A stretch of DNA of 64,000 nt, taken from Rhodococcus gordoniae (GTDB taxonomy: Bacteria > Actinomycetota > Actinomycetes > Mycobacteriales > Mycobacteriaceae). The position numbers and the translations under genes are program-made. The stretch covers positions 372,001 to 436,000 of the forward strand of contig NZ_LPZN01000003.1 in the NCBI RefSeq assembly GCF_001646655.1, written 5' to 3'. A model generated the notes under the pieces. It was not told the DNA's origin. It made no database searches and saw only the letters and a program-made list of their open reading frames with translations. This document shows positions 47,704-56,678 of the stretch, one piece after another (within the stretch, counting starts at the first letter, position 1; each line of letters begins with the position of its first letter).

Positions 47704-48098
47704 CGGTTGCGCGGCTTCCAGACCACGAGGGCATTGCTGCGGGCCACCGGCACCAGATCGCCGCGCGTCGAACGCAACTGCACGACCTCTGCGTTGAGTT
47801 CCGCGACGCGATGCTGCAGCGCCTCGACCTGGTTGGTCAATTCGATGATCCGCTTGATCCCGGCGAGGTTGACGCCTTCGTCCTGGGAGAGTCGCTGCAC
47901 CTCGCGCAGCAGTTCGACGTCGCGCGGCGAATACCGGCGGCCGCCGCCGCTGGTGCGATGCGGGGTGACGAGTCCGAGTCGGTCGTAATTACGCAGCGTC
48001 TGCGCATGCATCCCGGCGAGTTCTGCTGCCACCGAGATGACGTAGACGCGCGCATCGGGGTCCGGTGACAGATCCCGCGGCATTCTCGTCTCGCTCAT
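47694..48098 (-). CDS. hspR: HspR heat-shock repressor (MerR family)
   Basis: 134 residues. Residues 20-90 are a MerR-type winged helix: VYVISVAAELAGMHAQTLRNYDRLGLVTPHRTSGGGRRYS, as in HspR; then a coiled coil and the conserved C-terminal ALVVWKPRNRR motif. It binds HAIR sequences with DnaK as co-repressor and represses dnaK, clpB and its own operon. ATG 48098 overlaps the dnaJ stop (ATGA), and it is the last gene of dnaK-grpE-dnaJ-hspR. Confidence 0.96.
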   Translation of the reverse strand: MSETRMPRDLSPDPDARVYVISVAAELAGMHAQTLRNYDRLGLVTPHRTSGGGRRYSPRDVELLREVQRLSQDEGVNLAGIKRIIELTNQVEALQHRVAELNAEVVQLRSTRGDLVPVARSNALVVWKPRNRRD

Positions 48099-49282
48099 CA
48101 CGCACCTGCCCATCCCTCTCGAGGATCGAAACCGCCTGCCTCTTCTGCACGAAGATAGTTGTGAAGTGCTTCCGTCGCCTTCTCGTCGAGATTCTGCGGG
48201 ATCGCGACCTTCACGGTCACGAGCAGATCTCCGGCGCCGCCCCCGCGCTTGGGGACGCCGCGTCCACGCACCCGGAGGACCCGCCCGTCGGCGGTTCCCG
48301 GCGGGATCTTGAGCCCCACCCGGCCGTCGAGGGTCGGCACCGAGACGGTGCCACCCAGGACGAGTTCGCCGTAACTGACGGGCAGCACGAGGGTGAGATC
48401 GTCGCCCTCACGGCCGAACACGCGGTCGGGTCGCACGTGCACCGTCACGAACAGGTCGCCCGACGGGGCACCGCGCAGACCGGCCTCGCCCTGGCCGGCG
48501 AGACGGATACGGGAGCCGTCCTTGATACCGGCGGGCACACGCACGGTGATGGTGCGGGTGCGGTTCTGGACACCGGTGCCGCGGCAGTCGGTGCAGGGAT
48601 TGTCGATGATCGATCCGCTGCCCCGGCAGTCGTCACAGGGCTCGGAGAAACCGAACGCACCCTGGTTGCGGGAGACCACACCGCTTCCGTTGCAGTTCGG
48701 GCACACCCGCGGACTCGTTCCCGGCTGGGCACCGCTGCCGTGGCAGGTGGTGCACGGCGCCGGGCTGGTCATCCGCAGGGGAATCGTGACGCCCTGAACG
48801 GCGTCGCGGAAGTCGAGCGTCGTCTCGGTCTCGACATCGGACCCGCGGCGCGGACGCGAACGACCGGCGGTGGGCGCGGTGCCGCCACCGGCGCGGTTGA
48901 ACAGCCCGCCGAACAGGTCGCCGAGCCCACCGTCGCCGCCACCACCACCGCCGAACAGGTCGCCGATGTCGAAGGTCGCCCCGGTGCCACCGGAGAATCC
49001 GCCGGTGCCGGCACGGAAGCCACCACCGCCGGGGAAACCGCCGGAGGCGAACATGCGCCGGGTCTCGTCGTATTCCTTGCGCTTGGCGGGATCCGACAGA
49101 ACGGCGTTGGCCTCGCTGACGGCCTTGAAGCGCTCTTCGGCCTTCGCGTCACCGTGGTTGGCGTCGGGATGCAGATCCCGTGCCAGTTTCCGGTAGGCCT
49201 TCTTGATCTCGTCCTGCGTCGCGTCGGGGGAGACGCCCAGGTCCTTGTAGAAGTCCTTCTCGATCCACTCCCGCTGGCTCAC
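48098..49282 (-). CDS. dnaJ: DnaJ co-chaperone (DnaJ1 type)
   Basis: 394 residues. J domain with the HPD motif ([14 protein letters not shown]), Gly/Phe-rich linker to about 150, four CxxCxGxG zinc repeats ([32 protein letters not shown]) near 185-240 and the C-terminal substrate domains. It stimulates DnaK's ATPase. GTG 49282, 33 bases after the grpE stop. Part of dnaK-grpE-dnaJ-hspR. Confidence 0.97.
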   Translation of the reverse strand: MSQREWIEKDFYKDLGVSPDATQDEIKKAYRKLARDLHPDANHGDAKAEERFKAVSEANAVLSDPAKRKEYDETRRMFASGGFPGGGGFRAGTGGFSGGTGATFDIGDLFGGGGGGDGGLGDLFGGLFNRAGGGTAPTAGRSRPRRGSDVETETTLDFRDAVQGVTIPLRMTSPAPCTTCHGSGAQPGTSPRVCPNCNGSGVVSRNQGAFGFSEPCDDCRGSGSIIDNPCTDCRGTGVQNRTRTITVRVPAGIKDGSRIRLAGQGEAGLRGAPSGDLFVTVHVRPDRVFGREGDDLTLVLPVSYGELVLGGTVSVPTLDGRVGLKIPPGTADGRVLRVRGRGVPKRGGGAGDLLVTVKVAIPQNLDEKATEALHNYLRAEEAGGFDPREGWAGA

Positions 49283-49314
49283 CGGGCGTCTCCTCCTCTC
49301 GCGTTTTCTTGTTC

Positions 49315-49947
49315 TTACTCTGTGCCGGACTCACCCGACGGCGTATCCACCGGATCGCCGTCGGTCACCGTCACCATCGCGTGCCGCAGAATGCGGTCGC
49401 CGAAGCGGTAGCCCTTGCGGAGCACCGCCCCGAGCACCGGATGGTTGCCGTCGCCTTCCATCTGGACGGCCTCGTGCAGTTCGGGATCGAAGGCATCGCC
49501 CTCGACACCGAATGCGGCCAGTCCGAGGGAGTCGAACACGCCGGTGAGCTTGTCCGACAATGCTTTCAACGGACCCGACTCGAGGTCGCCGTGCGCGCGG
49601 GCACGGTCGAGGTCGTCGAGGACGTCGAGGAACTTCGCCGCGACGGATGCCTTGGCCTCCTCCGCGGACGCCGCGCGCTGCGCTTCGGCGCGGCGACGGT
49701 AGTTCGCGAACTCCGCGCTCACCCGCTGCAGGTCGGCGGTGCGCTCGGCGAGTTCCTTCGCCTCCTGCGACTGCCCCTCGGTCTTCTCGGCCTTCTCGGC
49801 CTCACCCTCCGCAGGAACCGACTCGATCACCTCACCCTCCTCGGCGCGCGGCTCGTCGGCCGGGTCGCGCACCTCGAAGGTCTCGGGGTCGATCCGTCGC
49901 TTGTCGGTGACGGTCACCGGTTCCTGCTCGGGCTTGTCGGCACTCAC
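49315..49947 (-). CDS. grpE: GrpE nucleotide exchange factor
   Basis: 210 residues. The first 60 are acidic and low-complexity, followed by a long coiled coil (about 65-115, [26 protein letters not shown]) and the C-terminal beta domain with [20 protein letters not shown]. It releases ADP from DnaK. The GTG at 49947 overlaps the dnaK stop (GTGA). Confidence 0.95.
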   Translation of the reverse strand: MSADKPEQEPVTVTDKRRIDPETFEVRDPADEPRAEEGEVIESVPAEGEAEKAEKTEGQSQEAKELAERTADLQRVSAEFANYRRRAEAQRAASAEEAKASVAAKFLDVLDDLDRARAHGDLESGPLKALSDKLTGVFDSLGLAAFGVEGDAFDPELHEAVQMEGDGNHPVLGAVLRKGYRFGDRILRHAMVTVTDGDPVDTPSGESGTE

Positions 49948-51785
49948 TTCTTCTCCGAATCGTTGGGCTCGTCGACGACCTCGGCGTCGACGACGTCGTC
50001 GGCACCTGCGGCCGCGCCGTCACCGGCAGCGGCACCGTCGGCGCCCTGCGCCTCGTAGATGGCCTGGCCGAGTGCCTGCGACTCGGTCGCGAGCTTCTCG
50101 ACGGCGGCCTTGACCGCGTTGATGTCCGAGCCGGAGAGAGCGTCGTTGGCCTCCTTGACGGCAGCCTCGACCTTCTCCTTGACGTCGGCCGGCACCTTGT
50201 CCTCGTTCTCCTTGATGAACTTCTCGGTCTGGTGCACGAGCGACTCGGCCTGGTTGCGGACCTCGGCCTCCTCGCGACGCTTGCGGTCCTCCTCGGCGTG
50301 GGCCTCGGCATCCTTGACCATCCGGTCGATCTCCTCCTGGGACAGGCCGGAGCCTTCCTGGATCTTGATCGTGTTCTCCTTGCCGGTGCCCTTGTCGCGG
50401 GCGGTGACGTGGACGATGCCGTTGGCGTCGATGTCGAAGGTCACCTCGATCTGCGGGACACCGCGCGGAGCCGGTGCGATGCCGCCGAGCTCGAAGGAGC
50501 CGAGCAGCTTGTTGTGCGCCGCGATCTCACGCTCACCCTGGAAGACCTGGATCTGCACGGACGGCTGGTTGTCGTCGGCCGTGGTGAAGGTCTCCGACCG
50601 CTTGGTGGGGATCGTGGTGTTGCGCTCGATGAGCTTGGTCATCACGCCGCCCTTGGTCTCGATACCGAGCGACAGCGGGGTGACGTCGAGCAGGAGCACG
50701 TCCTTGACCTCGCCCTTGAGGACGCCGGCCTGCAGGGCAGCACCCACGGCGACGACCTCGTCGGGGTTCACACCCTTGTTGGGCTCGCGGCCACCGGTGA
50801 GCTCGCGCACCAGATCGGTGACGGCGGGCATACGGGTCGAGCCGCCCACGAGGACGACGTGGTCGATGTCGCCGACGGAGATGCCGGCGTCCTTGACGAC
50901 CTGCTGGAACGGAGCGCGGGTGCGCTCGAGGAGGTCGCCGGTGATCTTCTGGAACTCCGAGCGGGACAGCTGCTCGTCGAGGAAGAGCGGGTTCTTGTCG
51001 GCGTCGACGGTGATGTACGGCAGGTTGATCGAGGTCGACTGCGAGGACGACAGCTCGATCTTCGCCTTCTCCGCGGCCTCACGCAGACGCTGCAGGGCCA
51101 TCTTGTCCTTGGTCAGGTCGACGCCGTGCTGCGCCTTGAACTTGTCGACGAGCCAGTTGACGATGCGCTCGTCCCAGTCGTCGCCGCCGAGATGGTTGTC
51201 GCCGGAGGTCGCGCGGACCTCGACGACGCCGTCGCCGATCTCGAGGAGGGACACGTCGAAGGTGCCGCCACCGAGGTCGAAGACCAGGATGGTCTGTTCC
51301 TTCTCACCCTTGTCGAGGCCGTAGGCGAGCGCGGCCGCGGTGGGCTCGTTGACGATGCGCAGGACGTTGAGACCGGCGATGGTGCCGGCTTCCTTCGTCG
51401 CCTGACGCTGGGCGTCGTTGAAGTACGCCGGGACGGTGATGACCGCGTCGGTGATGTCTTCACCGAGGTACGACTCGGCGTCGCGCTTGAGCTTCATCAG
51501 CGTGCGGGCGCTGATCTCCTGCGGCGTGTACTTCTTGTCGTCGATGGCCACGGTCCAGTCGGAGCCGATGTGGCGCTTGACCGAACGGATGGTGCGGTCG
51601 ACGTTGGTGACCGCCTGGTTCTTGGCGGGCTGCCCCACCAGAACCTCACCGTTCTTCGCGAATGCGACGACGGACGGGGTGGTACGGGACCCCTCCGCGT
51701 TGGCGACCACCACGGGCTCGCCGCCTTCCAGAACGGAAACGACCGAGTTGGTGGTTCCGAGGTCGATGCCGACCGCACGAGCCAT
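49944..51785 (-). CDS. dnaK: DnaK (Hsp70) chaperone
   Basis: 613 residues. Begins [21 protein letters not shown] (phosphate 1), [17 protein letters not shown] (phosphate 2), [10 protein letters not shown] (adenosine), [32 protein letters not shown] linker; C-terminal Gly/Ala-rich tail ending in [12 protein letters not shown]-dependent folding chaperone and co-repressor of HspR. ATG 51785 has GGAGG upstream. Three HAIR-like sites precede it. Confidence 0.98.
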   Translation of the reverse strand: MARAVGIDLGTTNSVVSVLEGGEPVVVANAEGSRTTPSVVAFAKNGEVLVGQPAKNQAVTNVDRTIRSVKRHIGSDWTVAIDDKKYTPQEISARTLMKLKRDAESYLGEDITDAVITVPAYFNDAQRQATKEAGTIAGLNVLRIVNEPTAAALAYGLDKGEKEQTILVFDLGGGTFDVSLLEIGDGVVEVRATSGDNHLGGDDWDERIVNWLVDKFKAQHGVDLTKDKMALQRLREAAEKAKIELSSSQSTSINLPYITVDADKNPLFLDEQLSRSEFQKITGDLLERTRAPFQQVVKDAGISVGDIDHVVLVGGSTRMPAVTDLVRELTGGREPNKGVNPDEVVAVGAALQAGVLKGEVKDVLLLDVTPLSLGIETKGGVMTKLIERNTTIPTKRSETFTTADDNQPSVQIQVFQGEREIAAHNKLLGSFELGGIAPAPRGVPQIEVTFDIDANGIVHVTARDKGTGKENTIKIQEGSGLSQEEIDRMVKDAEAHAEEDRKRREEAEVRNQAESLVHQTEKFIKENEDKVPADVKEKVEAAVKEANDALSGSDINAVKAAVEKLATESQALGQAIYEAQGADGAAAGDGAAAGADDVVDAEVVDEPNDSEKK

Positions 51786-51844
51786 AATTTTCCTCCAATG
51801 TTCCTGCCGCGGCGCGTGTGCACCGCGAAAACGTTCCATGCCGA

Positions 51845-51938
51845 CCTGAGCCTGTTCGACTCAGGTGAGCGCGGTCGACTCAAGCCTGCACCGGAGCGAC
51901 TCTCGTCGTCAAGTGAAGTTGAGCCTGTTGCACTCAAG
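51845..51938. promoter_or_regulatory. Three HAIR-like operators upstream of dnaK
   Basis: CCTGAGC-N7-ACTCAGG (51845-51865), GTGAGC-N7-ACTCAAG (51865-51884) and GTTGAGC-N7-ACTCAAG (51918-51938). All follow the TGAG(T/C)-N7-ACTCA(A/G)(G) core of HspR boxes with one to three arm mismatches. They lie 60 to 153 bases upstream of the dnaK start. Tandem sites suggest cooperative repression. Confidence 0.88.
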
Positions 51939-52117
51939 TTGTCTGACTCGTCCAACGGCAGGTCGTGGGAATTTGTTCCGGAGGTGACGAGCGTCACTCA
52001 TGTGCCCAATCCTGTCGGCTCGTCTGCCGCCGCGTCCGAAACGACCCGCTGGGCGGGATATGCCGGTGCCGTGCCGCTTCTCTCGGTCATAGCGTGAATT
52101 CACTTCATGAACCCCAG

Positions 52118-52140
52118 GTCCGGTCCTGTACGGACCGGAC
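52118..52140. promoter_or_regulatory. Perfect inverted repeat upstream of the steroid monooxygenase gene
   Basis: GTCCGGTCC-TGTAC-GGACCGGAC: 9-bp perfect arms with a 5-base palindromic core, 30 bases before the GTG at 52170. Its core CTGTACGG also appears upstream of kstD and (CTGTCCGG) the isomerase. Likely an operator. Confidence 0.7.
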
Positions 52141-52169
52141 GGCTCGTGCTCGCGGAAAGGCTTCCCCCA

Positions 52170-53795
52170 GTGAACGGACGACATTCGGAACCCGAGATCA
52201 TCACCGACTTCGACGTCGTCGTAGTCGGTGCCGGCATCGCCGGTTTGTACGCGATCCATCGTTTCCGCAGCCGCGGCCTGACGGTCCGGGCGTTCGAGGC
52301 CGGATCCGGGGTAGGCGGTGTCTGGTACTGGAACCGCTACCCCGGAGCGCGCTGCGACGTCGAGTCCATCGACTACTCGTACTCGTTCTCCCCCGACCTC
52401 GAGCAGGAATGGAACTGGAGCGAGAAGTACGCCACTCAGCCCGAGATCCTGGCCTATCTCGAGCACGTCGCCGATCGTTTCGAGCTGCGCCGCGACATTC
52501 GGTTCGACACCCGGGTCACGTCGGCGGTTCTCGACGAGGACACTCTGCGCTGGACCGTACGCACCGACGGCGGCGACGTGGTCTCGGCGCGGTTCTTCGT
52601 CGTAGCGGCCGGACCGCTCTCGAATGCGAATATTCCTGCCTTCGACGGCCTCGAACGTTTCACCGGCGATGTCTTCCACACCGCCCACTGGCCCCACGAC
52701 GGTGTCGATTTCACCGGCCGGCGCGTCGGCGTGATCGGCACCGGATCGTCGGGCATCCAATCCGTCCCGATCATCGCCGAGCAGGCCGAGAAGCTGTTCG
52801 TCTTCCAGCGCTCCGCCAACTACAGCATTCCGGCGGGCAACAGGCCGCTCGACGACACCGCCCGCGCCGAACAGAAGGCGAACTACGCCGAACGACGGCG
52901 GTTGTCCCGGGAATCCGGTGGCGGTTCCCCGCACCGGCCGCATCCGAAGCCGGCACTCGAGGTGTCCGAGGAGGAACGACGCGCCGTCTACGAGGAACGC
53001 TGGAAACTCGGTGGTGTCCTCTTCTCGAAAGCCTTCCCGGATCAGCTCACCGACCGGGCGGCCAACGACACCGCCCGCGCGTTCTGGGAGGAGAAGATCC
53101 GCGCGGTCGTCGACGATCCCGCAATCGCCGAACTGCTCGTCCCCGAGGACCATCCCATCGGGGCCAAGCGCATCGTCACCGACAGCGGCTACTACGAGAC
53201 GTACAACCGCGACAACGTCGAACTCGTCGACCTGCGCAGCACCCCGATCGTAGGGATGGACGAGACCGGCATCATCACCACCGGGGCCCACTACGACCTC
53301 GACGGGATCGTCCTCGCCACCGGTTTCGACGCCATGACCGGATCACTCGACAAGCTCGAGATCGTGGGGCGCGGTGGACGTAGCCTGAAGGACAAGTGGG
53401 CCGCCGGACCACAGACCTATCTCGGCCTCGGCATCGACGGCTTCCCCAACTTCTTCAACCTCACCGGCCCCGGCAGCCCGTCGGTCCTTGCGAACATGGT
53501 GCTGCACTCCGAACTTCACGTCGACTGGGTCGCCGACGTCATCGCCTATCTCGACGCTCGCGGCGCGGCCGGCATCGAGGGCACCCCGGAGGCCGTTGCC
53601 GACTGGGTGGAGGAATGTCGCAGCCGGGCCGAGGCGTCGTTGCTGAATTCCGCGAACTCCTGGTACGTCGGCGCGAACATCCCCGGACGACCCCGCGTGT
53701 TCATGCCCTTCCTCGGCGGCTTCGGTGCCTACCGCGACATCATCACCGAGGTAGCGGAATCCGGCTACAAGGGCTTCACGATCATCGAGGGTTGA
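52170..53795 (+). CDS. Steroid monooxygenase (Baeyer-Villiger, progesterone 20-monooxygenase type)
   Basis: 541 residues. Rossmann motifs GAGIAG (20-25) and GTGSSG (190-195) flank the Baeyer-Villiger fingerprint F-x-G-x3-H-x3-W-P, exactly FTGDVFHTAHWP at 164-175. Over most of its length it reads like the R. rhodochrous steroid monooxygenase (STMO) I remember, including WYWNRYPGARCDVES and the C-terminal GYKGFTIIEG; this also supports the GTG 52170 start. STMO oxygenates the C17-C20 bond of progesterone, giving testosterone acetate, with NADPH and FAD. Gene is alone, between dnaK (divergent) and a terminator. Confidence 0.9.
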   Translation: MNGRHSEPEIITDFDVVVVGAGIAGLYAIHRFRSRGLTVRAFEAGSGVGGVWYWNRYPGARCDVESIDYSYSFSPDLEQEWNWSEKYATQPEILAYLEHVADRFELRRDIRFDTRVTSAVLDEDTLRWTVRTDGGDVVSARFFVVAAGPLSNANIPAFDGLERFTGDVFHTAHWPHDGVDFTGRRVGVIGTGSSGIQSVPIIAEQAEKLFVFQRSANYSIPAGNRPLDDTARAEQKANYAERRRLSRESGGGSPHRPHPKPALEVSEEERRAVYEERWKLGGVLFSKAFPDQLTDRAANDTARAFWEEKIRAVVDDPAIAELLVPEDHPIGAKRIVTDSGYYETYNRDNVELVDLRSTPIVGMDETGIITTGAHYDLDGIVLATGFDAMTGSLDKLEIVGRGGRSLKDKWAAGPQTYLGLGIDGFPNFFNLTGPGSPSVLANMVLHSELHVDWVADVIAYLDARGAAGIEGTPEAVADWVEECRSRAEASLLNSANSWYVGANIPGRPRVFMPFLGGFGAYRDIITEVAESGYKGFTIIEG

Positions 53796-53825
53796 CATTC
53801 GCCGCGATCGACGCACGTCACGAGG

Positions 53826-53854
53826 CGGGCTCTGCCGGAACACGGCGGAGCCCG
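53826..53854. terminator. Hairpin terminator after the steroid monooxygenase gene
   Basis: 12-bp inverted repeat (CGGGCTCTGCCG / CGGCGGAGCCCG, one T-G wobble) around a five-base loop between convergent genes. Confidence 0.7.
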
Positions 53855-53966
53855 TTCCCTGCCTCGGCGTCCGGGTTCTGCAACCGACGCGAGTACCCGG
53901 CGGGCCGCGCCGACAGCCGAGCGCGAATGCTCCGCTGCCGGCACGACCCGGTGTGCGTGATCGGAA

Positions 53967-54791
53967 TCAGTTGCGCCCGTCGAACAACGCGTCCGGTCGT
54001 AACTTCTCGTTCAAGGTTCTCGCACGTTTGGATGCCAGGCGCTCGAACTGCTCGGGGTGGCTCGAGATCCAGAAGTCGTCGCGCACGATGCCGTCGAACA
54101 ACACCCGCGCGGCGTCGTCCGGCGCCATGCCTTCCCGGATCTGTTCACGCCAGAAACCGGCGTCGTCAGTGGTCGCGTCGCGGACCGGGACGTCCTCGAA
54201 GATGCGCGTGGCGACCTGGCCCGGACTGAACACCGAGACACCGATCTGCGGATACACCTCGGCGCATTCGAGATAGAGACATTCGGTGAGCGCCTGGACG
54301 CCGTGCTTCGACGCCGCGTAGGCCGTCATCCGCGGTGTGATGGCGATGCCACCCACCGAGCACGTGTTCACGATGTGCGACCGACGCGGGTCGGCACCCA
54401 TCCGCGGGACGAACGAGCGGATACCGTGGAAGACACCCAGCAGATTGACGTCGATCACCCGGCGCCACTCGTCGGCGGGAACCTCCCACGTGAAACCGAG
54501 AGATTCCAGCCCCGCATTGTTGAGAAGCACCGACACCGAACCGAATTCGGAGTACACCGCGTCCGCGAGGGCATCCACCGCGGCCGCATCACGGACGTCG
54601 GTCGGGATCACCAGCGCCGTGTGCCCGTCGGCTCGCAGCTTCGCCGCGACCGTCTCGGCACGGTGGGCGGAGACGTCCGCGAGCACCACGTTCATGCCGA
54701 GTTCGGTGGCCCGGCGGGCCGCGCTCTCCCCGATGCCGCTGCCGGCTCCGGTCACGACAGCGGTGCCGCCCGCAAGATCCTCGAATCGCAC
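53967..54791 (-). CDS. Short-chain dehydrogenase/reductase
   Basis: 274 residues: AVVTGAGSGIGESAARRA cofactor site, Asp after beta-2 (VLADVSAHR, NAD), NNAGLESLG near 90, Ser in TCSVGG, Tyr/Lys in YAASKHGVQAL. The C-terminal part (RFEDVPVRD, EKLRPDALF) matches SDRs found in steroid clusters, in my reading. A 17- or 3-hydroxysteroid dehydrogenase role is plausible by context. GTG 54791 with AGGAGG five bases upstream; 8 bases after the next gene's end. Confidence 0.85.
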   Translation of the reverse strand: MRFEDLAGGTAVVTGAGSGIGESAARRATELGMNVVLADVSAHRAETVAAKLRADGHTALVIPTDVRDAAAVDALADAVYSEFGSVSVLLNNAGLESLGFTWEVPADEWRRVIDVNLLGVFHGIRSFVPRMGADPRRSHIVNTCSVGGIAITPRMTAYAASKHGVQALTECLYLECAEVYPQIGVSVFSPGQVATRIFEDVPVRDATTDDAGFWREQIREGMAPDDAARVLFDGIVRDDFWISSHPEQFERLASKRARTLNEKLRPDALFDGRN

Positions 54792-54799
54792 GGTGCCTC

Positions 54800-55633
54800 C
54801 TACTTCACGCAGTGGCCGGCGTCGACGGGCAAAGTCACACCGGTGACGTAGCGGGATTCCTCGGATGCGAGGAACAGGCTCGCGTTCGCGATGTCCTCGG
54901 GCTCGATCAACGGCACCGGAAGCAGATGCATCGATTGCAGAGCCGCCTCGAATTGTTCCCGTGTCGGGTCCTCGGCACCCGGGCAGAAGGTGCGCATCGT
55001 GGCCGGGTTCTCGACCATCGGGGTCCGGGTGTTGGCGGGATGGATCGTGTTGACCCGCACCCGTTGCGGCGCAAGCTCGTTCGCGAGCGATTTCATCAGG
55101 CCCACGACACCGTGTTTGGCGGCGGTGTAATGGCCGACACTCACGAGCCCACGAAGACCGGCGATGGAGCTGATCAGCACGATCGAACCTCCGCGCCCGC
55201 CGTCCAGGATGTGGGGAATGGCCGCCTTGCACGTGCGCCACACGCCGGTCAGGTTGACGTCGAGCATGGTCTGCCAGCGTTCGGTGTCCATCTCGGTCGC
55301 CCGGCCCGAGGAGCTGATCCCCGCCGTCGCGCACACGACGTCCAGGCGGCCGAGTGTTGCGACCGCCTGCGCCACCGCATCGTCGAGCGACGGCTGATCG
55401 CGCACGTCCACCTCGAAGGGACAGATCTTCCGACCGAGCGATTCCACCAGTCGCACGGTCTCGGCGAGATCGTGGGGTGACGCACCGGGAGTGGTCGCAT
55501 GTTCGACCGGTGCGCACACGTCGACGGCGACGATGTCGGCGCCCTCCTGCGCGAACCGCACGGCCTGGGCGCGTCCCATACCTCGTGCCGCACCGGTGAT
55601 CAGCGCGACCTTCCCTTCCAGGCGTCCACTCAT
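54800..55633 (-). CDS. SDR, mycofactocin-coupled type (carveol dehydrogenase-like)
   Basis: 277 residues. ALITGAARGMGRAQAV cofactor motif and the insertion VCAPVEHATTPGASPHDLAETVRLVESLGR after beta-2 is the hallmark of the mycofactocin-associated SDR group (TIGR03971), where NAD is held non-exchangeably. Ser in LISSIAG, Tyr/Lys in YTAAKHGVVGL. It oxidises a secondary alcohol, probably passing electrons to mycofactocin. ATG 55633 overlaps the stop of the upstream SDR (ATGA). Confidence 0.86.
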   Translation of the reverse strand: MSGRLEGKVALITGAARGMGRAQAVRFAQEGADIVAVDVCAPVEHATTPGASPHDLAETVRLVESLGRKICPFEVDVRDQPSLDDAVAQAVATLGRLDVVCATAGISSSGRATEMDTERWQTMLDVNLTGVWRTCKAAIPHILDGGRGGSIVLISSIAGLRGLVSVGHYTAAKHGVVGLMKSLANELAPQRVRVNTIHPANTRTPMVENPATMRTFCPGAEDPTREQFEAALQSMHLLPVPLIEPEDIANASLFLASEESRYVTGVTLPVDAGHCVK

Positions 55634-56439
55634 CAGGCCACCTTCTGGGTCAGACCGCCGTCGACGATCATCTGCAGGCCGGTGACGTACCGGGATTCGT
55701 CCGATGCCAGGAACAACACCGCATTGCTCACGTCGACCGGTTCGATCCACGGCACGCGCAGGACCGTCTTCCTCGACAGCACCTCGGCGGCGTCGTCGGC
55801 GGTGGGAGCGTCGAGGTCGGGGCGCAGCCGCGCGAAGGTCGCGGGATTGAGCGTCATCGGCGTCGCCGCCGCACCCGGGTGGACCGTGTTGACGCGGATC
55901 GTCCGTGACCCGAGTTCGTTGGCGAGGGTCTTGGCCAGGCCCGTGACCGCGTGCTTCGCCGCCGAGTAGTGCGACGCCCCCGGTACGGCCTTGATCGCGG
56001 CGGTGGAACTGACGATGATCACCGAGCCCCCGGCGGGATCGAGTTCGGCGACACCGGCCTTGACGGTGTGCCAGGTGCCGGTGAGGTTGACGTCGATCGA
56101 CCGGTTCCAGATCTCGTCGTCGATCTCCCAGGACGGTCCCGGATTGTCACTGATGCCGGCGTTGGCGACCACGACGTCGAGCGGCCCGAGTTCGGACACT
56201 CCGGACCGCACCGCCGCGACCACCGCGTCGAAGTCGCGGACGTCCGCGGTTCCGGTGACGATCCGGCGCCCCGTGGCCCGCACGAGGCGGGCAGTTTCGG
56301 CCAATGCGGGCTCCGTGCGACCGCCCGGCAGATCCAGCGCGACGATGTCGGCGCCTTCCTCGGCCAGCCGTGTCGCGCACGCGCGACCGAGCCCACCTCC
56401 CGCACCCGTGATCAATACGGTCTTCCCCGTCATCCGCAT
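55633..56439 (-). CDS. SDR related to the mycofactocin-coupled group
   Basis: 268 residues. VLITGAGGGLGRACATRL, Asp in ALDLPGG, a shorter post-beta-2 insertion than its neighbour (RTEPALAETARLVRATGR), ANAGISDNPG near 95, catalytic Ser in VSSTAA, Tyr/Lys in YSAAKHAVTGL, and a C-terminal RYVTGLQMIVDGGL typical of the family. First gene of a three-SDR operon read leftwards. Likely acts on a hydroxysteroid or a side-chain alcohol. Divergent from kshA. Confidence 0.85.
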   Translation of the reverse strand: MRMTGKTVLITGAGGGLGRACATRLAEEGADIVALDLPGGRTEPALAETARLVRATGRRIVTGTADVRDFDAVVAAVRSGVSELGPLDVVVANAGISDNPGPSWEIDDEIWNRSIDVNLTGTWHTVKAGVAELDPAGGSVIIVSSTAAIKAVPGASHYSAAKHAVTGLAKTLANELGSRTIRVNTVHPGAAATPMTLNPATFARLRPDLDAPTADDAAEVLSRKTVLRVPWIEPVDVSNAVLFLASDESRYVTGLQMIVDGGLTQKVA

Positions 56440-56536
56440 GGTGCACCTGCTGTCGTCCGCACGATCCGTGTTTCCTTCCGACGTGGCTTGCCGTGAGGTG
56501 ACGCTAACCAGCGGGGACTCGCGTTCGGGAGGGTTT

Positions 56537-56553
56537 CTCCCACGTGGCGGGAG
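56537..56553. promoter_or_regulatory. Inverted repeat CTCCC-N7-GGGAG between the SDR operon and kshA
   Basis: Same arms and spacing as the site at 43255-43271 upstream of the isomerase gene. It lies in the 239-base divergent gap. Confidence 0.4.
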
Positions 56554-56678
56554 GGACGCGTCCGAGCCTTCGGTTCTTCGCGTTCCATCCAGCGGGAGGA
56601 ACTGTTTCCCTCCGACACGCCGATGAGTTCTATGAGGCAGATCACATATCTCTCCCCCATGACGGTACGGAGGAATTC

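Noticed and set aside
50232-52097. 621-codon plus-strand frame over dnaK
   Set aside because: Antisense to DnaK; residues are biased (Asp, Val, Arg, Leu) with no domain.
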